Source: Streptomyces hydrogenans (GTDB lineage Bacteria; Actinomycetota; Actinomycetes; Streptomycetales; Streptomycetaceae). Taken from it: a stretch of 64,000 nt of DNA. The stretch spans positions 1 to 64,000 of the forward strand of contig NZ_BNBS01000035.1 in NCBI RefSeq assembly GCF_014656075.1, written 5' to 3'. Numbering within the stretch: position 1 is the stretch's first letter; each line of letters starts with the position of its first letter. The translations under genes and the position numbers were made by a program. This document shows, in pieces, positions 1 through 8,820 of this stretch. The notes below the pieces were generated by a model. The model saw only the letters and a program-made list of their open reading frames with translations, ran no database searches and was not told the origin of the DNA.

Positions 1-1
1 G

Positions 2-1720
2 GGCACCAGTGCCGCGCCGGCGCCCGCGGCGGCGAGCGCCGGCACGACGACCGTGGAGCCCGTCCGCTCGCTGCCGCCCGGCGCCACGCTGCGCAGCGCG
101 GGAACGGGCGGCTACATCGTCTCGATGCCCACCGACACCTCCGACGAGCGGATCCTCCGCTGGATCCCGTACGCGGGCGGCACGCACCGCGACGACCACC
201 GTTCCTTCGAGTGGCACACCCGTCCGTCCGGCGACCTGGTGGCCGCGACCCTGGAGGGGTACGACGGCGCGCTGACGGACCTGGCGACCGGGGAGTCCTT
301 CCGCATGGAGGGCGTGCCCGGCTGGACGGACGCCGAGTTCGCGGGCACCGCGGGGCGGGCGATCGGCGTGCGGGCCTTCGGCCGGGTGTACCTGGACACG
401 AAGGACGCGGCGCCCCGCGCGATCACGGGGCTGCCCGAGGGGAGCACGTACGGGGACCTGCGTCCGGGCACCGCCGCGGTCGGGCTGCTCGACCACAGGA
501 CCGCGACGGGCGAGCGGCGCGTGGGGCTCGTCGACCTGGCCACCGCCACCGTCACCGAGTCGTACGCGCGCGTGGAGGCCGTCTCGGCGACCCGGGTGGC
601 CTGGACCGAACCGTCCGTCGGCACCACCCCGCGCCGGGTGGTGGTCCACGACCGGGCCTCCGGGGCACAGACCGAGGTCCCGGTGAGTTCCACGGTCTCC
701 CCGCTCCCGATGGGCCTGCTCGGCGACTGGCTGCTGTACGGCACCTCGGCCACGCACCTGGGGACCGGCGAGACGGTCACGCTCTTCGACCGCGTCGAGA
801 CCCTGGTGCCCGCCCCGGACGGGACGGCGAGCGTCGTCCAGGGCAGCTCGGCCCGGGACGGCGCGGGCCTGCACCGCGTCGCGCTCGGCACGGACGGCAG
901 GCCCACCACCCGGCTGCTGGCCCGGCAGGGCACCGCTTCCTCCTTCGTCCACGACATCGACGCCGACGGCTTCCCCGACCTCCTCGGCCGGGACTCCGCG
1001 GGCGCGCTGTGGCGGGACAGCGCCGGGGACGGCCGGAGCCGGGTCTCCGTAGGCACCGGCTGGAAGGGCTACGACAAGATCGAGGTCGTCGGCGAGGTGG
1101 AGAAGCACGCCCCCTCCCACGCCTTCACCGCCGACGTCGTCGCGCGCGACGCCTTCGGCGTCCTCTGGCTGCACCAGGGCGACGGCGCCGGCGGCTTCCG
1201 CCCCCGGGTGAAGATCGGCGGCGGCTGGCAGACCTACGACCGGATCACCGGCGGCTCCGACCTCACCGGCGACGGCACCGCCGACCTCGTCGCCGCCGAC
1301 ACCACCGGCGCCCTCTACCTCTACGCGGGCACCGGCACCAGCACCCGCCCCTACGCGCCCCGCGAGAAGATCGGCACCGGCTGGGGCGTCTACAACCAGC
1401 TCACCTCCGTCGGCGACATCGCCGGCGCCGCCGGCGGCGACCTCGTCGCCCGCGACAAGGACGGCGTCCTCTGGCTCTACCTCGGCAAGGGCGACGGCAC
1501 CTACACCGCCCGGACGAGGATCGGCGGCGGCTGGCAGATCTACGGCCAGATCACCGGCGCCGGGGACGTGGACCACGACGGCAGGGCCGACCTCCTCGCC
1601 CACCACCCCAGCACCAAGAAGGTGTACCTCTACAGCGGCACCGGCGACCGGCTGAAGCCCTTCCGCGTCCGGGCCCTGTCGGACGTCCAGGCGGGATACA
1701 CGTACAACCACCTCGCCTGA
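2..1720 (+). CDS. FG-GAP/VCBS repeat secreted protein, paralog 1 (5' end outside window)
   Basis: The open frame enters from the left edge with Ala/Pro-rich residues that look like the region just after a signal peptide, so the start lies upstream. About 300 residues of propeller-like sequence follow, with the family phrases GDWLLYG and LVDLATATVTE. Five FG-GAP blades begin near base 950 (DIDADGFPD). Blades 1, 3 and 5 keep an Asp-rich calcium loop; blades 2 and 4 have GEVEKH/GDIAG-type loops instead. Unlike the other ten members it has no Ig-like module: the propeller part runs from LLARQGTASS straight into the first blade. The C-terminus is YNHLA. It is followed by paralog 2 after 124 bp containing a promoter and hairpin. 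It probably acts at the cell surface; the ligand is unknown. Confidence 0.85.
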   Translation, partial: GTSAAPAPAAASAGTTTVEPVRSLPPGATLRSAGTGGYIVSMPTDTSDERILRWIPYAGGTHRDDHRSFEWHTRPSGDLVAATLEGYDGALTDLATGESFRMEGVPGWTDAEFAGTAGRAIGVRAFGRVYLDTKDAAPRAITGLPEGSTYGDLRPGTAAVGLLDHRTATGERRVGLVDLATATVTESYARVEAVSATRVAWTEPSVGTTPRRVVVHDRASGAQTEVPVSSTVSPLPMGLLGDWLLYGTSATHLGTGETVTLFDRVETLVPAPDGTASVVQGSSARDGAGLHRVALGTDGRPTTRLLARQGTASSFVHDIDADGFPDLLGRDSAGALWRDSAGDGRSRVSVGTGWKGYDKIEVVGEVEKHAPSHAFTADVVARDAFGVLWLHQGDGAGGFRPRVKIGGGWQTYDRITGGSDLTGDGTADLVAADTTGALYLYAGTGTSTRPYAPREKIGTGWGVYNQLTSVGDIAGAAGGDLVARDKDGVLWLYLGKGDGTYTARTRIGGGWQIYGQITGAGDVDHDGRADLLAHHPSTKKVYLYSGTGDRLKPFRVRALSDVQAGYTYNHLA

Positions 1721-1769
1721 CCGGGGGCCGGTGAACGGAGCGACACTGAACGAAAGTTCGGATCGTCCG

Positions 1770-1844
1770 TACAACCAGTCGATCTCCTCGTGAGTCTGAC
1801 CGGGCACGGCACGCCCGTGCCCGGTCTTCCCGTGGGAGTTCACC
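1770..1844 (+). promoter_or_regulatory. ECF-like promoter plus leader hairpin of paralog 2
   Basis: TACAACC at 1770-1776, 15-bp spacer, GAGTC at 1792-1796. A perfect 12-bp stem follows at 1798-1809/1815-1826 with a 5-nt loop. The SD-like GGGAG lies at 1834-1838 and the TTG start at 1845, 18 nt after the hairpin. The AAC-containing -35 and GTC -10 resemble ECF-sigma promoters; the assignment is inferred. Confidence 0.7.
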
Positions 1845-4079
1845 TTGCAGTACCGCACCGCCGGCGCCCGCCTGGCCTCCGCCGTCACCGCCGTCCTCGC
1901 CGTCACGGCCCTCGGCGCGGGCACCCTCGCGACGGCGCCGGCGGCCTTCGCGGCGACCTCCGGAACCACCGCCGCCGGTGCCGCCGCCGCGCAGGAGGAC
2001 GCCCTGCCCGCCTTCCCCGCGGGCGCCACGGTCGCGGGGGCGGGCGCCACCGGCTTCCTCACCTACGACTCCTACGCCTCCGAGAACTCCCCCGAGCTGC
2101 TCTGGACGCCGTACGGGGGCGGCGCGCCGACCCCGCTGACCCGCCCGGAGGGCGGCGCCTGGGCGACCTCGGGCGGCGACGTGGTCGCCCTGGGCGACGC
2201 CGGCTTCATCTCCGAGTTCCGCAAGCTCACCCTGCGGAACATGGCCGTGCCCGGCGCCCCCGGCGTGGACCTCGACCTCGGCTCCCTCGGCGGCAACTAC
2301 GTGGCCGTCCTGGGCCCGTCGAGCGTGCTCGCCCAGATCACCGAGGCCGACGGCACGGCCGAGCTGCACGTCGTCACCCAGGGCGGGAGCGCCGCGCCGA
2401 CGACGCGCAAGGTACCGGGGCTGCCCGCCGACGCCACCGACTTCTTCACCAGCGCGCCCGTCAAGGACGGCCTCGTCCTCGTCGGCTACGAGACGGGCCC
2501 CTCGGGCGCGCGCAAGGGCGGCCGCGCCCTGATCGACCTCACGCAGAACAAGGTCCTGGAGACCTACGCCTCCGCCGAGTCCGGCTACGGCTTCAGCCAC
2601 CTCATGTTCTCGGACACCCACGTGGCCTGGCTCGACTGGGCCAGCGGCACCGGGCTGTACGTGACCTCCGTCGACCGTGCGACCCGCGCGACGAAGCAGA
2701 CCGTGCTGGGCTCGCGCGGCGACGAGTGGTTCGTCGAGCTGACGGGTGACTGGCTGGTCCACGGGGCCAACGGCGAGGCCGTCACCGCCGTCTCCCTGAC
2801 CGACGGCACGAAGCGCGCCGTCGCCGACAGCGTGACCGGCAGCGACAGCGCGGCCGACGGCAGCATGGTGCTGACCGGCAGCCGCGGCGCGGACGGCGAC
2901 GGCCTGTTCCGGGTCACGGCCGCCGGAGGCGGCGACCCGACCGTCACCAAGACGGCGGACATGGTCGCGCCGAACCCGCCGGCCTTCGTGAAGGACGACG
3001 TCCCCGCGACGACGAACCTCGACGCGACCGGCGGCGAGGTGCGGCTCGGCTGGACGCTGTCCCACGCCGACGCCTACATGTTCGTCACGCTCACCCACCT
3101 GGCCACCGGCAGGCAGTACCAGCAGTACGTGCACTCCCCCACCGACGACGAGAACTTCTCCTTCGTCTGGGACGGGCACGTCGACGACGACGACGCGCCG
3201 AACGGCACGTACCGGGTGGACGCCGAGGCGCATGCGCTCAACGGGCTCGGCGAGCCCGCGCGCCGGACCGACCAGCTGGTCCTCACCCGCACCCCCAACC
3301 CCCACGACTACTCGAACAACGGCTCCACCGACGTCCTCGCGCGGGACGCCGCCGGCGTGCTGTGGCGCGACGAGCTGAGGGACCGGCCGCAGAACGGCGT
3401 GGTCGTGACGGCGGGCCGGACCAAGGTCGGCGCCGGGTGGAACACGTACAAGCAGATCGAGGCCGTCGGCAGCATCGCCGGCGCCGCGCACGGCGACCTG
3501 GTCGCGCTCGACGGGGCCGGCGTGCTGTGGCACTACCTCGGCAAGGGCGACGGCACCTTCACCGCCCGCACCAAGGTCGGCGGCGGCTGGCAGAACTACA
3601 CCCGGCTGACCGGCGGTTCGGACCTCGACGCCGACGGGCGCTCCGACCTCCTGGCCACGGACGCGGCCGGCGCGCTCTGGTTCTACAAGGGCACCGGCTC
3701 CGCCACCAAGCCGTTCGCGACCCGCGTGAAGGTCGGCGGCGGCTGGCAGGTCTACAACCAGCTCACCGCCGTCGGGAACATCGCGGGCACCGCCGCCGGC
3801 GACCTCGTCGCCCGCGACAAGGACGGCGTCCTCTGGCTCTACCAGGGCAACGGCCGCGGCGGCTTCGGCGGGCGCGTCCAGATCGGCGGCGGCTGGGGGG
3901 CCTTCTCGCACCTCGTCGGCGCCGGCGACGTCGACAACGACGGCCGCCCCGACCTCGTCGCCCACGGCCGCAACGGCACCTACGTCTACAAGTCGACCGG
4001 CACGGCCAACCGGCCCTTCACCCGTCTGACCACCGACCTGTACGCGGGCGAGGGCAGCACGTTCGGCCAGGTCGTCTGA
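1845..4079 (+). CDS. FG-GAP/VCBS repeat secreted protein, paralog 2
   Basis: This 744-residue protein starts at TTG 1845, chosen because the SD and signal peptide fit (AGARLASA...LGAGTLATAPAAFA, cleavage near residue 36). Residues about 50-390 are propeller-like, with GDWLVHG and AWLDWASG phrases. Residues about 390-483 form the Ig-like module (LTHLATGRQYQQY...WDGH...APNGTYR). From residue about 485 come five blades of roughly 48 residues: NNGSTD, then GSIAGAAHGD, DLDADGRSD, NIAGTAAGD and DVDNDGRPD. Calcium-type and non-calcium-type loops therefore alternate. A secreted adhesin or receptor role is likely from the fold; no anchor motif or LPXTG is seen. It is probably co-transcribed with paralog 3, 25 bp downstream. 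Confidence 0.9.
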   Translation: MQYRTAGARLASAVTAVLAVTALGAGTLATAPAAFAATSGTTAAGAAAAQEDALPAFPAGATVAGAGATGFLTYDSYASENSPELLWTPYGGGAPTPLTRPEGGAWATSGGDVVALGDAGFISEFRKLTLRNMAVPGAPGVDLDLGSLGGNYVAVLGPSSVLAQITEADGTAELHVVTQGGSAAPTTRKVPGLPADATDFFTSAPVKDGLVLVGYETGPSGARKGGRALIDLTQNKVLETYASAESGYGFSHLMFSDTHVAWLDWASGTGLYVTSVDRATRATKQTVLGSRGDEWFVELTGDWLVHGANGEAVTAVSLTDGTKRAVADSVTGSDSAADGSMVLTGSRGADGDGLFRVTAAGGGDPTVTKTADMVAPNPPAFVKDDVPATTNLDATGGEVRLGWTLSHADAYMFVTLTHLATGRQYQQYVHSPTDDENFSFVWDGHVDDDDAPNGTYRVDAEAHALNGLGEPARRTDQLVLTRTPNPHDYSNNGSTDVLARDAAGVLWRDELRDRPQNGVVVTAGRTKVGAGWNTYKQIEAVGSIAGAAHGDLVALDGAGVLWHYLGKGDGTFTARTKVGGGWQNYTRLTGGSDLDADGRSDLLATDAAGALWFYKGTGSATKPFATRVKVGGGWQVYNQLTAVGNIAGTAAGDLVARDKDGVLWLYQGNGRGGFGGRVQIGGGWGAFSHLVGAGDVDNDGRPDLVAHGRNGTYVYKSTGTANRPFTRLTTDLYAGEGSTFGQVV

Positions 4080-4104
4080 TCCCCTCCGTCCTCCGAGGAG
4101 TCTC

Positions 4105-6336
4105 GTGAACCACCGCGTTTCCGGGCGCCGGCTCGCCGCCGCCCTCCTCACCCTCACCACGGTCACCGCCGTGACCGGCACCCTCGTCACGGCGCCGGCC
4201 GCCGTGGCCGCCGCCACCGCCGACGGGCGGTGCGTGCCGGCCGCCGCCGGGCTGCTGCCCGTCGGGGCGGAGATCGCCGCCACGGGCGCGTTCGGCTACG
4301 TGACGACCTGCACGGACGAGAACGGCGAGACGCGTGTCGAGCGGCACGCGCCGGACGGCACGGTCTCGGCCCTGAACGCGTCGGCGGTCCACGACTCGTC
4401 GTCCGACTGGCTGGTGACGAACGACAACGGCACCGTCACCGCCTGGAACCCGACGACCGGGACGTACACCCACCACACGCTGCGCGGCGACCTCGTCGGC
4501 GTCGCGTACAACGTCGCGTACGAGAGCCTGCCCGCGGAGTCCGGCGAGGGCCGCGAGCTGTGGCAGCTGCGCAACGACAACGGCGCCGTCAGCCGGACGA
4601 AGCTCACCGACTCCGTCGGCAACGCCTTCAACGACTACACCGAGACCGCGCACAAGGTCGTCGCCGCGGGCCGGGACGCCGACGGCCGGCCCACCGTGCT
4701 GATCCTCGGCAAGGGCTACCGCACGGTCCTGAACGACCGGCGTCCGTACACCTTCCAGGCCCGGCTCCCGATCCCCACCGGCGGGCCGATCACCCAGGGA
4801 TCGCTGGGCGGCGGCGGTGACTGGAACGAGGCGACGACCGGGGCGGTCACCCCGAAGTACCGGGCGTCGATCACGGACACGGCGGACGGCGGTCACACCC
4901 TCAACCACCTGGCCGTCGGCAGCACTTCGGACCACGACATCCCGCTCACCGACATCGCCGGACAGCCGGTCCTGGCCGGGATCATCGGCGACACGGCCCT
5001 GTACGCGGCCCGGCGCGACCCGGGCGCCGGCCCCGAGGTGCTGACCCCGCTGTTCGCGCGGAACCTGGCGACGGGCGGAGCCCCGTACAAGGTCCTGGAG
5101 AACTTCTCGTCCGTCGCGCACGCGGCGGACGGCAGCCTGCTGGTGCGCGGGGCGAGCGCCGAGGCCGACGGGCTGTTCGCCCTTGGCCGGGACGGGACGG
5201 TGACGCCCGTCCTCGTCGCCGGCACCGGCCGGGTCGTGGCGCTCAGGGTGACCGGCTCGACCGTGCCGGCGTCGGTGAGCCTGGAGAAGCCCGGGACGAG
5301 CGTCCCGCTCTCCGTCCGGCTCTCGCGCGCGGACGCGACCGTGGACCTGACCCTCACCCACACCGCCACCGGCCGGAAGCTGACCAAGCGGCTCGTCCGG
5401 TCCGGCGACGAGCCCCTGTTCACCGGGGCCTGGGACGGCGTCCTGGGCGGGATCAGCGCCCCCAACGGCGGCTACACCTGGCAGGCCGCCGCCACCTCGC
5501 TGGACGGCGCCGCCCACGACACCGCCTCCGGCACCCTCGCCGTGACCCGTGCCGCCAACCCGCACGATCTCAACGCCAACGGCTCCACGGACCTCCTGGC
5601 CCGGGACGCGGCCGGGACGCTGTGGCGGGACGACCTCTTCGACTGGCCGGTCGGCGGGCAGGTGAGGCCGGCCGAGCGGACGAGGATCGGCACGGGCTGG
5701 AACACGTACCGGCAGATCGAGGCGGCCGGGAACATCGGCGGCGCGGGCCACGGCGACCTCGTCGCCGTCGACGGGTCGGGCTACCTCTGGCACTACCTCG
5801 GCAAGGGCGACGGCACCTTCACCGCCCGCACCAAGGTCGGCGGCGGCTGGCAGGGCTACACCCGGCTGGCCGGCGGCTCGGACCTCGCGGCGGACGGCAG
5901 GGCGGACCTCTTCGCCGTCGACACGGCCGGCTCCCTCTGGTTCTACCCGGGCACGGGCAGCGCCTCGCGGCCGTACGGGACGCGCGTCAGGATCGGCGGC
6001 GGCTGGCAGGGCTACACCCAGCTGACGGCGGTCGGCAACATCGTCGGCGACGCGGGCGGCGACCTCGTCGCCCGCGACAAGGACGGCGTGCTGTGGCTGT
6101 ACGAGGGCAACGGCTACGGCTTCAAGGGCCGGGTCCGCGTCGGCGGCGGCTGGAACGCCTTCCGCGAGCTGGTGGGCGCGGGCGACGTGACCGGCGACGG
6201 CCGGCCGGACCTGATCGGGTACGGGGCGGGCGGCACGTACGTCTACCGCTCCAACGGCACGGTCCAGTCGCCCTTCACCCGCCAGTCGACCCCGCTCTAC
6301 GTGGGCGAGGGCAGCACGTTCACCAGCGTCTCCTGA
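4105..6336 (+). CDS. FG-GAP/VCBS repeat secreted protein, paralog 3
   Basis: This 743-residue protein starts at GTG 4105 with GAGGAG just upstream. No TACAACC promoter or hairpin lies in the 25-bp gap, so it is read as the second gene of a unit with paralog 2. The N-terminus MNHRVSGRRLAA...TGTLVTAP is a signal peptide nearly shared with paralog 8, and the two form a subfamily. The mature part has a Cys pair (GRCVPAA, VTTCTDE) that could form a disulfide outside the cell. The Ig-like module (LTLTHTATGRKLTKR, APNGGYTW) lies near residues 395-485. Five blades follow, starting DLNANGSTD. The C-terminus is EGSTFTSVS, as in paralogs 2 and 8 (EG.TF). Confidence 0.9.
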   Translation: MNHRVSGRRLAAALLTLTTVTAVTGTLVTAPAAVAAATADGRCVPAAAGLLPVGAEIAATGAFGYVTTCTDENGETRVERHAPDGTVSALNASAVHDSSSDWLVTNDNGTVTAWNPTTGTYTHHTLRGDLVGVAYNVAYESLPAESGEGRELWQLRNDNGAVSRTKLTDSVGNAFNDYTETAHKVVAAGRDADGRPTVLILGKGYRTVLNDRRPYTFQARLPIPTGGPITQGSLGGGGDWNEATTGAVTPKYRASITDTADGGHTLNHLAVGSTSDHDIPLTDIAGQPVLAGIIGDTALYAARRDPGAGPEVLTPLFARNLATGGAPYKVLENFSSVAHAADGSLLVRGASAEADGLFALGRDGTVTPVLVAGTGRVVALRVTGSTVPASVSLEKPGTSVPLSVRLSRADATVDLTLTHTATGRKLTKRLVRSGDEPLFTGAWDGVLGGISAPNGGYTWQAAATSLDGAAHDTASGTLAVTRAANPHDLNANGSTDLLARDAAGTLWRDDLFDWPVGGQVRPAERTRIGTGWNTYRQIEAAGNIGGAGHGDLVAVDGSGYLWHYLGKGDGTFTARTKVGGGWQGYTRLAGGSDLAADGRADLFAVDTAGSLWFYPGTGSASRPYGTRVRIGGGWQGYTQLTAVGNIVGDAGGDLVARDKDGVLWLYEGNGYGFKGRVRVGGGWNAFRELVGAGDVTGDGRPDLIGYGAGGTYVYRSNGTVQSPFTRQSTPLYVGEGSTFTSVS

Positions 6337-6398
6337 CGGCGCCGGCGCGGCACCGGAGGCGGGAACGGGCGCGGGAACGAAGAACGTGTCTCGTGCCG

Positions 6399-6496
6399 TA
6401 CAACCATATATACGGATCAAGAGTCCCCTAGGGCGGTACGCACCCGTGTGCGTACCGCCCGGTCTCGTTCCAGGCAGTACCTCCAGGGGGAACACC
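6399..6496 (+). promoter_or_regulatory. ECF-like promoter plus leader hairpin of paralog 4
   Basis: TACAACC at 6399-6405, 15-bp spacer, GAGTC at 6421-6425. A 13-bp perfect stem lies at 6431-6443/6448-6460 with a 4-nt loop. The TTG start is at 6497, 36 nt after the hairpin, the longest such distance in the array. An AGGGGG-type SD lies at 6485-6490. Confidence 0.7.
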
Positions 6497-8755
6497 TTGA
6501 CTTCCGTACGCTCCGCGCGAAGCCGCCGTCTCGGCGCGGCCGTCGCCACCGTCCTCGCCGCGACCCTCGGCGCCGGCGCCCTCACCACCGGCCCCGCGGC
6601 CGCCGCCGTGAGCGCCGCCCCGCAGGCCGCCCCCACCGCCGACGGACTCGGAGTGGTGCCCGCCTTCCACAAGCTGCTCGGCGGCGGGAAGCACGGCGCC
6701 TTCACGATGGACGGCAACCGGTACGACCACCAGGACCCCACCTACGGGCGGCTGACCTACACGCGGTACACCGACGGCACCACGATCGAACTCGACATGA
6801 TCAGCGCGGAGGACCGCGTCGTGGCCACCGGCGACACCGGGGCCGTGATCAACCCGTTCGAGACGTCCGTCACCGTCTTCGACGGGGCGCGGGGAGGCTC
6901 CTACACCCTGCCGGTCGACGAGGACACCTACGACCTCCGGGAGATCGGGCTCGCGGGCGGCGGGCTGCTCGCCGTCTCCACCACCGGCCCGCAGCCCGTC
7001 CTGAAGCTGCACACCGTCGCGGAGGGCAGCCGGGTGATCGACGGCATGCCCGGCAAGGACGCGACCCCGACCCTGGCGTCCGCCACCGACGCGCACGCCC
7101 TGCTCCTCACCAAGGACGCGGGAGGCGCGGCCGTCTGGGCCGTCGTCGACCTGGCCACGGCGAAGGTCGTGGAGACCTACGCCGTCCCGGCCGCGGCGGA
7201 CCCGTCCTCCGTCACCTTCTCCGACCGGCGGATCGCCTGGGTCGAGTACCCGGCGGACGCCGCCCCCCGGGCGGTCGTCCGCGACCGGACCGGCGGCGCG
7301 GACAGCACGGTGCCGCTCCCCCAGGCGCCCGACCGGGACTACGACCTCGGCCTGGTCGGCGACTGGCTGACGTACAGCCGGCCCGGCGGACTCACCGCCA
7401 CCACGCCCTCCCCGGCACGCCCCCTGACGGCCCGCCACCTGACCGGCGGCGAGTCGTTCGAGCTGCTGGACCACACCGTCCGCTCCACCGACAGCCCCGC
7501 GGGCGGCCAGACCGTGTGGGGCGGCAGCGTCGCCGGCGGAGCGGACGGCGAGGGCGTCCACCAGATCACCGCCGGCCCGGACGGCGTGCCCCGGGCCGTG
7601 CAGGAGGCGACCACCGGCGAGTCCACCGCGCTGCGGCCCGCCTCCTCGGAACTCCCGCACGACGGGAAGTGGTTCCGGCCGGTGAACGGCGTCCTGGCCC
7701 CCCTCCGCTTCGACTTCGCCCTGAACCGGGGCAACGTGCGGGTCGACGCCGTCTTCCGGCACCAGGACGGCAGGAAGCTCACCCGCACCTGGACCGCCAC
7801 GGACCGGAACGTGCGGTTCGACTGGAACCACTACATCGGCACCACGGAGAACGGCGAGCCCCGGTACTCCGGCGCACCCAGCGGCAGCTACCAGGTCTCC
7901 TTCACCTTCACCCCGCTGAACGGAATCGGCGAAGCGGTGCGGGTGGAGGGCCAGCTCGCCCTCGAACTCGGCATCCGGCCGCACGGCTTCGACTTCGACA
8001 CCACCCCCGACCTCCTCGCCCGCGACGCCGACGGCGTCCTGTGGACCGACACCACGGTCCTGACCCCGGAGGGGGAGCTGGACGGGCGGCGGGCACGGGT
8101 CGGCGGCGGCTGGCAGGCGTACGACCGGATCGAGACCACCGGGGACATCGCCCTCGCCAACAGGTCCGACATCGTCGCCCGCGACCGGTCCGGCGTCCTG
8201 TGGTTCTACGAGAGCAACGGCTACGGGCGCTTCTTCGACCGGTCCCGCGTCGGCGGCGGCTGGCAGGTGTACGACCAGCTGTCCGGCGGCTCCGACTACA
8301 CCGGCGACGGCCGCCCCGACCTCCTCGCCACCGACAAGACCGGCGTCCTGTGGCTCTACCGGTCCACCGGGAACGTCGACGCCCCCTTCGCCGCCCGCAA
8401 GAAGATCGGCTCCGGCTGGGGCGTCTACAACCAGCTCGTCGGCACCGGCAACATCGCCGGAGCCGCCGCGGGCGACCTCCTCGCCCGCGACAAGGACGGC
8501 GTCCTCTGGATGTACCTCGGCAAGGGCGACGGCACCTTCACCGGCCGCACCCGCATCGGCGGAGGCTGGAACGCCTACACGGAGCTGATCGGCGGCGGCG
8601 ACGCCGACAACGACGGGAAGCCCGACCTGTTCGCGTACAGCGCCGCCGAGCGGAAGACGTACTTCTACGGCGGCACCGGCGACCGCACCAAGCCCCTCAA
8701 GGTCCGCCGGGCGAACACGGTCTTCGCCGGCGGCGCGTACAACCACGTCGCCTGA
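6497..8755 (+). CDS. FG-GAP/VCBS repeat secreted protein, paralog 4
   Basis: This 752-residue protein starts at TTG 6497, after an SD-like AGGGGG and directly before a signal peptide (RSRRLGAAVATVLAATLGAGALT, cleavage after AAA). The frame is open upstream, but those codons overlap the promoter and hairpin. The Ig-like module is divergent (FRHQDGRKLTRTW, GAPSGSYQVSF). Blades begin near residue 495 with DFDTTPD, a weakened calcium loop, then NRSDIVARD, DYTGDGRPD, NIAGAAAGD and DADNDGKPD. The C-terminus YNHVA is encoded by codons containing the -35 element proposed for paralog 5. Long stretches of the last blades match paralogs 5 and 6 at the DNA level. Confidence 0.9.
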   Translation: MTSVRSARSRRLGAAVATVLAATLGAGALTTGPAAAAVSAAPQAAPTADGLGVVPAFHKLLGGGKHGAFTMDGNRYDHQDPTYGRLTYTRYTDGTTIELDMISAEDRVVATGDTGAVINPFETSVTVFDGARGGSYTLPVDEDTYDLREIGLAGGGLLAVSTTGPQPVLKLHTVAEGSRVIDGMPGKDATPTLASATDAHALLLTKDAGGAAVWAVVDLATAKVVETYAVPAAADPSSVTFSDRRIAWVEYPADAAPRAVVRDRTGGADSTVPLPQAPDRDYDLGLVGDWLTYSRPGGLTATTPSPARPLTARHLTGGESFELLDHTVRSTDSPAGGQTVWGGSVAGGADGEGVHQITAGPDGVPRAVQEATTGESTALRPASSELPHDGKWFRPVNGVLAPLRFDFALNRGNVRVDAVFRHQDGRKLTRTWTATDRNVRFDWNHYIGTTENGEPRYSGAPSGSYQVSFTFTPLNGIGEAVRVEGQLALELGIRPHGFDFDTTPDLLARDADGVLWTDTTVLTPEGELDGRRARVGGGWQAYDRIETTGDIALANRSDIVARDRSGVLWFYESNGYGRFFDRSRVGGGWQVYDQLSGGSDYTGDGRPDLLATDKTGVLWLYRSTGNVDAPFAARKKIGSGWGVYNQLVGTGNIAGAAAGDLLARDKDGVLWMYLGKGDGTFTGRTRIGGGWNAYTELIGGGDADNDGKPDLFAYSAAERKTYFYGGTGDRTKPLKVRRANTVFAGGAYNHVA

Positions 8756-8820
8756 CCACCGGTCCACGAGGGCGGCGCGCCCACCGGGCGCGCCGCCCGT
8801 CCCAGACAGGGGAACACCTC
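8738..8820 (+). promoter_or_regulatory. ECF-like promoter (inside paralog 4 end) plus leader hairpin of paralog 5
   Basis: TACAACC at 8738-8744 lies within the last codons of paralog 4. After 15 bp comes CGGTC at 8760-8764, a weaker -10 that keeps GTC. The 12-bp stem is 8770-8781/8787-8798 with loop CACCG. The SD AGGGGA is at 8808-8813. The hairpin could also help terminate paralog 4. Confidence 0.55.

Noticed and set aside
1706-1730. TACAACC at the end of paralog 1 as another ECF-like promoter
   Set aside because: The 15-bp spacer leads to GGGCC, not NNGTC, and a complete promoter with hairpin lies 64 bp downstream.
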